Part shown: one piece after another, positions 56,812-64,000 of the stretch
Position numbering within the stretch: the first letter of the stretch is position 1
Layout: each line of letters starts with the position of its first letter
DNA from: Przewalskia tangutica
Lineage: Eukaryota; Streptophyta; Magnoliopsida; Solanales; Solanaceae
NCBI GenBank assembly: GCA_029844215.1
Contig: CM056721.1
Span: 131,407,254 to 131,471,253 of the forward strand
DNA: 64,000 bases
Direction: 5' to 3'
The notes under the pieces: generated by a model
What the model was told of the DNA's origin: nothing
The model's database searches: none
Seen by the model: only the letters and a program-made list of their open reading frames with translations
Made by a program: the position numbers and the translations under genes

Positions 56812-58757
56812 TGTTACACCTCGTCATTTTAAGGAAATAATTTGTGAACGTAATTAAGGATATAAAATTCAAATATTGGATATAAAGTATAATTACATAA
56901 CCTAATACGGAGATTAGTATACAGAAGGATGTAGTCCCGAAATAAATTTTAGATACCACAAGTGTGATAGGGACTAAGTGCCGTGTATATATATATATAT
57001 TAGGACATGAAATTCTTAGATTTTATATATGTGATTGATTATGTGGGAGATTAATTAATTGTGGGATTAATTTTTAGTGCAAGGAATAATAATTAGTGGA
57101 CAAATTGTGTCTCAAAAACCGTGGGCTGCACACTTAATTTTCAGCCCATGCTCACACATACCCATACTCACTCATTCCCTCGCCCCATTTTCGAACCACA
57201 CCCTCTCCCTCATCCATCCATCTTCTCTCCTCCAAACAGATTTTCTACTCTCCTCCATAGCTAAGTGAAGCTTCAACCAACTCTCATTCCAAGATTAAGT
57301 CCTCTACAAAGTTCCAAGCCAAGGTAAACTCCCAAACAGTGGCAGTCACGACATTCTGGCTAGAAACTGTCCAGAATTTTATGCATTGAGGATAAGTTAT
57401 TTCGAAGAAGAACATGCAAGTAAGATGGTCTCAAACTTGTAAAGGATGCATGCATGTCATTTTAAGTTGAATAAGTGGTAAAATAGAGCAAAAATGGTGC
57501 AGTGGCCGAGAGCTATAGGGACTGTTTCGGCTAAAAATTTCAGGAAATAATTCTTCTTTTTATAGAGTATTTGAAAGATTAAATGATGTTGTAGTTAAGG
57601 GATAAACTCATGATAAAGATGAATTGCAAATAAGAGAAATGCACGTGGTTGTTGTTGGAGTTGTGATTACCGATTTTGGGGTTGTTTTGTATACATTGGC
57701 TTTGATTGTTATTGTTGTTATTATTGTCACTAATTGCATGTTGAAATTGAAAAAATATCTTGATAAATAAAGTTGTAATTGATTATATGAAAGTGTTGAA
57801 ACATGAAATTGGAGTTTAAGAAGTTATAAGAAGAGTTGTGGTATTATGTTGTTTGGACCGTGACACCCCTAAAATTGTTGGACATTGTTGTGTCGAATTT
57901 AGGGGCTGTTTTGTGGAGATTAGAATGCTGGAAATTTAGCTATGAACATGCATATACATTGTTGTAATTGCGAATATAAGTCATAAAGGAATAGAGGAAT
58001 AGAAAGGTTGTACATTGCACTCTTGTTGTTGTTGGAATATCTCTCGTTGTTGTTGAGGTATGAACTGATTCGTAATGGCTATTTTAATATGGTTAAGGGG
58101 CTAAATTAACATGAGAAATAGGTGTATTAATCACTTTGATTGCTATTTTGGTTGTACTCCATGAATATAAGGAAAAAAATGTATAATGGTAGCATATATG
58201 AAGTATATGAGACTGTTTTAGTATATCCTTGAGTTGTATCTTGTTATTGGTATTGTTGGCCTTGTTTGTAAGTTGTGGATGTGTATATAAGTAGGGGGAG
58301 TGTTGCCCAATTTTATATAACAAGAGAGTCATCATTCGATACATATAAAGTATGCTAGTAATCATAGAGTTGACGGACATATTGTTATTGTTATAGGTCG
58401 AAGTGCTAATTGAGACGTATTCTAAATATTGAGTTGGTTAGTTTGACTATAAGGTATGTGAAACTATCCTTTCTTCTTTTTGACATGATTTATATAAAGT
58501 GAGTGTACGGCGGACGTACATAATTCTATTGAATTCTAATTCATAGTGACACTTGATATGATAGTTGCCTTTGATTTTACAAGTGATAGTTCATTCTATT
58601 TATTCAATTGAGAGTCAAACGATGATTTAAATTGCATATGGTTGCTCATGATAATCTACTCGTGCTAATGTGATTAAATGATTTCACCGAGTCCCGGGCC
58701 GGCAATGATCGTGCGCAATTCCTTTCATTGTTCACTGAGTCCCTCACTAGAGGGCCG

Positions 58758-58834
<77 letters not shown>

Positions 58835-59682
58835 TGACAGAATCACGAATATGAGATATGCGGACAGGCATCCGCGAATATGATATATGTGGACAGACAT
58901 CCACGTACATGACTATGTGTACACATTATATGTTCACCGAGACCCTCACTAGAGGGCCGGATATGATTTATGTGGACAGACATCCACGGATATGACTTAT
59001 TTTATATGGACATGTTTTGACTCTCAGTTCATAAGGCACATGTGCATTGATATCTTGATTATTATACTTGTCTCATGTTATCTTTTGGCCAGTTATGATG
59101 TTATTTACAGTACTTCATGTTTTATATACTAAGTACATTATTACGTACTGACCCTCTTTCTTCGGGGGGCTACGTTTCATGCCCGCAGGTGCAGATACTC
59201 AGTTTGGTGATCCTCCAGTCTAGGATTCTGCTCAGCTGTTTGGAGAGCTCCATTATTCTGGAGCCTAGTTATTTTGGTACAGATCCCATGAAATGGATTT
59301 ATGCATATTCGTGCTAGTTAGGGGTACGGCGGGGCCTTGTTCCGTCATAATTCATTGTTATACTCTTAGAGGTATGTAGTCATATGTAGGTTGGTTGTGT
59401 GTGGATTATAGACGTGTTTTGGTCAGCCTTACTATTGCAATTTGTTTTGGATATTTCTGTGTATAGTGACAGCCTTGTCGACTCACATATTTTGTTATGA
59501 TGACTAGTTATGACTCCTCAGGAGACAGGTTCATTTTGATATATATAGCGTTATGAGTCAGCATCTTACTTTTACAAGATTTTTACATTGTCCTTGGTAT
59601 TAGACTGATTATATGTAGCAAGTCAGTATAATGGTGTCCAATTAGGGCACCGGGTCGCGGCCCGTTGGATCGGGTCATGACA
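56812..59682 (+). mobile_element. Gypsy-like solo LTR nested in Copia-4
   Basis: A block of 2871 bp starting TGTTACACCTCG and ending GGGTCATGACA, wording typical of long chromovirus (Tekay/Del-like) LTRs. Flanks GCAAA (56807-56811) and ACAAA (59683-59687) are a 5-bp TSD with one mismatch. Removing it joins the Copia-4 codons NWFAL to the RYLKHTM block. No internal gag-pol, so solo. All small frames within are chance. Confidence 0.85.
58690..58985 (+). repeat. Subrepeats and (TA)n in the solo LTR
   Basis: TTCACCGAGTCCC, TTCACTGAGTCCCTCACTAG and TTCACCGAGACCCTCACTAG, each followed by AGGGCCGG or a variant, alternate with ATGTGGACAGACATCCACG units (at about 58856, 58887 and 58970). A pure (TA)n of about 35 units fills 58760-58830. 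Confidence 0.8.
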
Positions 59683-59687
59683 ACAAA

Positions 59688-60569
59688 CCAATTATCTTTT
59701 CCTGGATTATGTGAGTATCGACTAAGTCGACTCACTGTATATGCTAAGTCCAGTCATGTACAGTTCATGATGTACATCAAGCTCCTAAGAACTTGTGTAT
59801 ATTCCAATTGAGACACACTTTCACCTTGATTCTTCTTAAGGTAACTAACGGGATCAAATGGTGTAACAACCAGTCGATCATCATAGTGTCCAAACTTTCT
59901 AAGAACCTTCTCAATATAATGAGATTGAGTTAGTATGTAACCATCAGAATTCTTCTGAATTCTAATACCAAGAATGATATCCGTTATTCTCATATCTTTC
60001 ATATCAAAAGCGGCATGCAACATATTCTTAGTTTGGTTAATTACATCCTTACTTGTTCTCATAATTAACATATCATCAATATATAAGCATATAATGACAC
60101 ATGCATTTTTACATTGTTTAATGTAGACACATTTGTCAAATTCATTTATTTGAAATCCATTTGATAATAGTGTATTATCAAACTTTTCATGTCATTGTTT
60201 TGGAGCTTGTTTAAGTCCGTATAAAGACTTAATCAATTTACAAACCTTCTTTTCTTGACCTTTAACAACAAACCCTTCGGGTTGTTCCATGTAAATTTCT
60301 TCATCTAATTCACCATTCAAAAATGCGGTTTTCACATCCATTTGGTGTATTTCCAAATTGTGAATCCCCGCTATAGCAATTAACGTCTTTATAGAAGTAA
60401 TTCTCGTTACTGGTGAGTAAGTATCAAAGAAATCTACACCTTCTTTTTGTCGAAACCCTTTGGCTACTATACGAGCTTTGTATTTTTCTATAGTACCATC
60501 AGGCCTTAATTTCCGTTTGAAAATCCATTTATGGCCTATTGGTTTTTGTCCTGGAGGAAGATCAACCAA
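59688..60569 (-). pseudogene. Copia-4 reverse transcriptase
   Basis: Minus strand from 60569: MVDLPPGQKPIGHKWIFKRK, KARIVAKGFRQKEGVDFFDT, HQMDVKTAFLNGELDEEIYM and KSLYGLKQAPKQ. A stop at 60192 breaks it. The catalytic YVDD lies near 60085 in the next segment, followed by MLIMRTSKDVINQTKNML, RIQKNSDGYILTQSHYIEKV, a stop after LMYIMNCT, and DNWF at 59690. Normal palm order is kept. Confidence 0.85.
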
Positions 60570-61718
60570 TTTTCATGTATTATTTTCCACAATGGATTTT
60601 ACCTCACTTTGGATAGCCTCTTTCCAATAAGGTGTTTCGGATGATTCCATAGCAGCCCTATATGTTTGAGGTTCTCCTTTAACGGAAAAGGTAATAAAGT
60701 CCGGTCCAAAATCTTTGGCAATTTTTTCATGTTTACTTCTCCTTGGTTCAGAATTTTTTTCGTGAACAGATGAAGTATTACTAGTATCATTTTATGTGTT
60801 TTGATTTGACTCATATTGAGGCAGCGATCTCTTCTTATAATTAGAATCGTCTTTATATATTTCCTTGTTTTTGTAAGGAAAAATATCCTCAAAGAATTAT
60901 GCTTGAGCAGATTCCATAAGTGTGTTTTTGTGAATACCTTCAACATCGGAATGATAAACCAAAAACTTATATGCTGCACTATTCTTGGCAGGACCAATAT
61001 ATATGCAATCCACCGTTTTTGGTCCAAATTTAGTTTTCTTTGGTAAGAGAACTTGAACTTTCGCTAGACAACCCCACACTTTCATCCTTTTGAAAGTAGG
61101 CAATCTACTTTTTCATAATTCATAAGGAGATTGACCATTTTTCTTATGAGGAATTTTATTTAATATCATATTTGCAGTAAGTAACGCCTCTCCCCATAGG
61201 CTAAGAGGTGCGCCTGAACTAACCAAATTGAATTCATCATATTCTTCAATGTTCTATTCTTGCGTTCGGCAACTCCATTTTGTTTTGGAGTGTATGGCGC
61301 AGTGGTTTAATGAACTATACCATGAGTAGAACAAAATTCATGAAAGTCAGTTGATTGATATTCACCACCTCTATCAGACCTTAGAATTTTAATTATTTTC
61401 TCAAGTTGGTTCTCCACTTCAGCTTTATATGTTTTAAACATGTTCAAAGCCTCGTCTTTGGTATGTATTAAGTATACATAACAAAATTTACTGCAATAAT
61501 CTATGAATGATATATAATAATTCTTTCCTCCACGAGATGGGGTTGCTTGGTAATCACATAAATCACTATGAATTAAACCAACACTTCATTTGATTTCTCT
61601 ACTGATTTATAAGGATGTCTTGCATATTTTGATTCTATGAAAATTTCACACAGTAATTTTGTTCATAGAGCATTTTGGAAACATGCCTAAACTTACCATT
61701 CTTTGTAAAAAACGATAA
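60570..61718 (-). pseudogene. Copia-4 integrase and linker, multiply broken
   Basis: Minus strand remnants: APYTPKQNGVAERKNRTLKN (about 61310-61250, catalytic Glu), KRMKVWGCLAKVQVLLPKKT and DCIYIGPAKNSAAYKFLVYH (61095-60955), then a poorly conserved linker down to 60600. At least four frame changes or stops. The core Asp motifs lie in the degraded 61320-61700 stretch. Confidence 0.75.
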
Positions 61719-63139
61719 TTAACATGGCCTAATCGTGAATGTCATAAGGAAAGGGGAACCAACCATATACATAGAAGCAGTGCTAGTGCATGCATTTTCA
61801 TTAATAATGGTAATTGCCTTAGTAGGTACAACAGATAGTTTGAAGAGCCCCTCACTGAGGTAATCCTTCTCTACATACATCTCACCTTTGGTGAGTACAA
61901 ATTTGTCTGATTCAAATACAATCTTAAAGCCCTTGTTGCTTAGAACAGGACTAGAAATCAAATTCTTACAAATTTCAGGCATGTGCAACACATTCGTGAG
62001 CACAAGATCATTTCCGGAAATGAGTTTCAAAATCATCTTCCATTTTCCTTCCACCTTCACAGCAGCGGCATTCCCCACGAACAAAGGTTCTCCATCCTTG
62101 ATAGGCTGTAGGATATGAACATGTCTTTTTCAGAACATACATGCATTGAATCACCCGTATCCATCCACCAGTCGGATGAATTAGTAACCATATTTGCTTG
62201 AGCAGCAACAACACCAATGAATTGGTTTTTAGTTTCAGCACGGTTGGATTGATTGACATTATCCGAACTTCCAACACCACCTCCTTGAATCTTGCGAAGG
62301 CGACAATCCTTTGCTCTATGCCCAGGTTTACCGCACACCCAACAGACACCAACATGTGATTTCTTGAACGCATTGATCTGTTGTGGGGCGAGTGCATTCC
62401 TCTCGGCTGCAAAAGATGGTTTGGCACCAACAAACTTGCCCTTACCTTTCTGAAACTTGGCCTTAGATGGATTTTCTTTAACCATGTTTGCATTAGGCTC
62501 CAAGGAAACAACATCAGCCTTTTCACTCTTCCGGTTATCCTCTTCAACTCGAAGTTTAAGAATCAATTGCTCAAAGTTCATTTCCTCGGTTAGATGCTTA
62601 AGATAAACTTTAAAATCCTTCCAAGAATGAGGTAATTTTTCAATAATAGCATTAACAAGGAAATTCGGGTTAAGGCCCAAACCTTCAACCTCTAACTTAT
62701 GAACAATGACTTGGAGTTCCTCCACTTGCTTGACAACAGGCTTGGCATCGCCCATCTTAAAGTTCAGAAACTTGCCGATGACGAACTTCTTTGAACAAGC
62801 AACCTCAGTCTTGTACTTGTTCTCCAATGACTGCCACAACTCCCTTGTCGTTTTGAACGTGGAGTAGATATCATAGAGAGAGTCATCCAAGGCATTGAGA
62901 ATATAGTTTCTGCAAAGAAACTCTTGACTTTCCCAAGTTTCCCTTTCAGCCTTCTCTGCATTAGTAGGAGCATTTTCCCCTTCTCCTTATAGCAGTGCCA
63001 TAGGAGGCTCAACAGTCAATACATTTGTCACGTGAAGAGTTGTCAAATAGAACAACATCTTTTGTTGCAAGCGTTTGAAATCAGAACCCTTGAATTTCTC
63101 AACATGAGTTTTCACCAACGAAGATCCAGATTGATCCAT
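61719..63139 (-). pseudogene. Copia-4 gag and protease
   Basis: The ATG at 63139 gives MDQSGSSLVKTHVEKFKGSD, with FKRLQQKMLFYLTTL following. A TAA occurs near 62988. Then NYILNALDDSLYDIYSTFKT, NKYKTEVACSKKFVIGKFLN and EKLPHSWKDFKVYLKHLTEE (UBN2 gag). The zinc knuckle CWVCGKPGHRAKDC is intact. Protease WWMDTGDSMHVC keeps DTG but has Asp where Ala is usual. A frameshift near 62105 leads to LVLTNVLHMPEICKNLISSP of the protease tail. Confidence 0.87.
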
Positions 63140-63221
63140 CTTTGTAAATCAGGAAATGAATTCTCTGATTTTTTTTTGTAAACTCAGAAAAATAAATTTT
63201 CTGAGAATTTATGTCTTAGAT

Positions 63222-63901
63222 TGTTAGTATCAATCTAGTATCTTCGATGAAACAAGTACAATAATAGAATAATAACTCAATTGAAATTGAAATCAACAAC
63301 AGAGAATACTGTAAATTGAAAAACAAACACTACCTTGATACGATAGATGCCTGATGTCGCAGTATCCTAAGACAGAAATTTTCCCCCACTTGTGCAGTAG
63401 TTTCAGACGTCTATCTAGAGGATAGAACTATGTGGTGCAAGTTCTTGCACAAGAACTTGACCCTGACGAATTTACTTTATATTGTTTTTCAGAAATATCT
63501 TTAGGAAGAAGATGATGAATCAAGTGATATCTTTTATGAGATCTTTTGATTCTTGTAATGATTGTTATTAATTGTCTATTTCAACCAAGTGATCAATGTG
63601 CTTTATATAGCAGTAATATATGAACAGATATGATCATTCATTCCAAAGGTTGTAATTGTTCTGAAAAGCTACAACATTTGATTTGAAAAATCAATCCGTT
63701 TTGCCCAGCGTCACGGCGCTAAATTCCTGTCAGAGCTCTCAGGAATTTTGGCGATGTGGCATCGTTTCCAATACTTGGCCATTTCGTTCTGATGATTTTC
63801 TTTGTTCATCGACGCGCCATGCCCTCACCCTAGACGCCGTGGCGCTTGACCAATATTTTTGATCACTTATTTTATTCTTCTTCCTTGTACAAGTTCCAAC
63901 A
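63222..63901 (-). repeat. 5' LTR of Copia-4
   Basis: 680 bp; minus strand starts TGTTGGAACTTGTACAAGG and ends ACTAACA. Includes a GC-rich block (GCCATGCCCTCACCC, CGTCACGGCGC) partly absent from the 3' LTR. A standard TGGTATCA primer site directly after the LTR was not recognised. Confidence 0.92.
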
Positions 63902-63906
63902 CATTC

Positions 63907-64000
63907 CTCTTTCAATGTCCAATACCCACCTTAGTTAGGTAAGTTTTGAGGAACCACGAGTATAATTACACAATCATATATATATATATATGTGCGCGCG
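63907..64000. other. Right edge of window, AT-rich
   Basis: Ends in (TA)n followed by GTGCGCGCG. No feature. Confidence 0.4.

Larger units (their letters stand above)
55033..63901 (-). mobile_element. Copia-4: full-length Ty1/Copia element, minus strand
   Basis: An 8869-bp element including a nested 2.87-kb solo LTR. 5' LTR 63222-63901 and 3' LTR 55033-55657. Perfect TSD CATTC at 55028-55032 and 63902-63906. Gag, protease, integrase, RT and RNase H follow in order on the minus strand. LTRs differ in length by 55 bp through indels, so it is older than Copia-2. Frames are broken throughout. Confidence 0.93.

Noticed and set aside
58093..59317. Small ORFs on both strands
   Set aside because: They lie inside a solo LTR and over a (TA)n tract, with no protein-family features.
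1..64000. CRISPR array, bacterial operons, organellar or pararetroviral insertions
   Set aside because: No regularly spaced unique spacers, no prokaryote-style gene clusters, and no pararetrovirus movement or coat motifs were seen; repeats are eukaryotic transposons.

Overview
The window looks like nuclear DNA of a flowering plant, most likely a member of the Solanaceae. The grounds are AT-rich intergenic DNA, two plant-specific genes with introns, Copia and Gypsy LTR retrotransposons, tRNA-derived SINEs, an RTE-type LINE with the TTG-rich 3' end common in nightshades, and many MITEs. The family assignment is inference from repeat style and no search was run.

Only about 8 kb, at 25.6-33.8 kb, carries apparently intact host genes. 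They form a convergent pair: a six-exon SOSEKI (DUF966) polarity protein on the plus strand and a five-exon DUF936 protein on the minus strand. Both models close in frame (390 and 641 codons). Each needs one GC-AG intron. No LTR retrotransposon lies inside the pair; the introns hold only a MITE and a LINE 3' scrap.

The rest is mostly nested transposons. From the left: an Athila-like Gypsy 5' end (1-1858, minus) has cut through the downstream ORF of a Sirevirus-like Copia remnant (1859-4141, minus). Copia-1 (5966-14963, TSD TACTC) sits inside a small CCGGAT-rich terminal-inverted-repeat element. Copia-2 (17043-22533, TSD CAATC) has nearly identical LTRs but several broken reading frames. After the gene pair come a MITE nested in a MITE (34.6-35.1 kb) and the 5' half of a Copia element with short LTRs (Copia-3). 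Next is a rearranged Sirevirus-like Copia (38.5-45.0 kb): its LTR is fused to mid-integrase, its integrase is split by an Athila-like solo LTR (TSD ATAAC), and beyond pol it carries a third ORF resembling the putative plant transposon protein domain.

From 45 to 55 kb there are SINEs, a Tourist-like MITE, two related elements built around G-rich minisatellites, a 0.3-kb-arm inverted repeat and a 5'-truncated LINE with a 17-bp TSD. Finally Copia-4 (55033-63901, minus, TSD CATTC) contains a 2.87-kb Gypsy-like solo LTR inserted in its RNase H region. None of the retroelement frames looks intact. The points most worth following are the ORF3 family with its conserved upstream spacer, the minisatellite-bearing elements, the long inverted repeat and the paired GC-AG introns.
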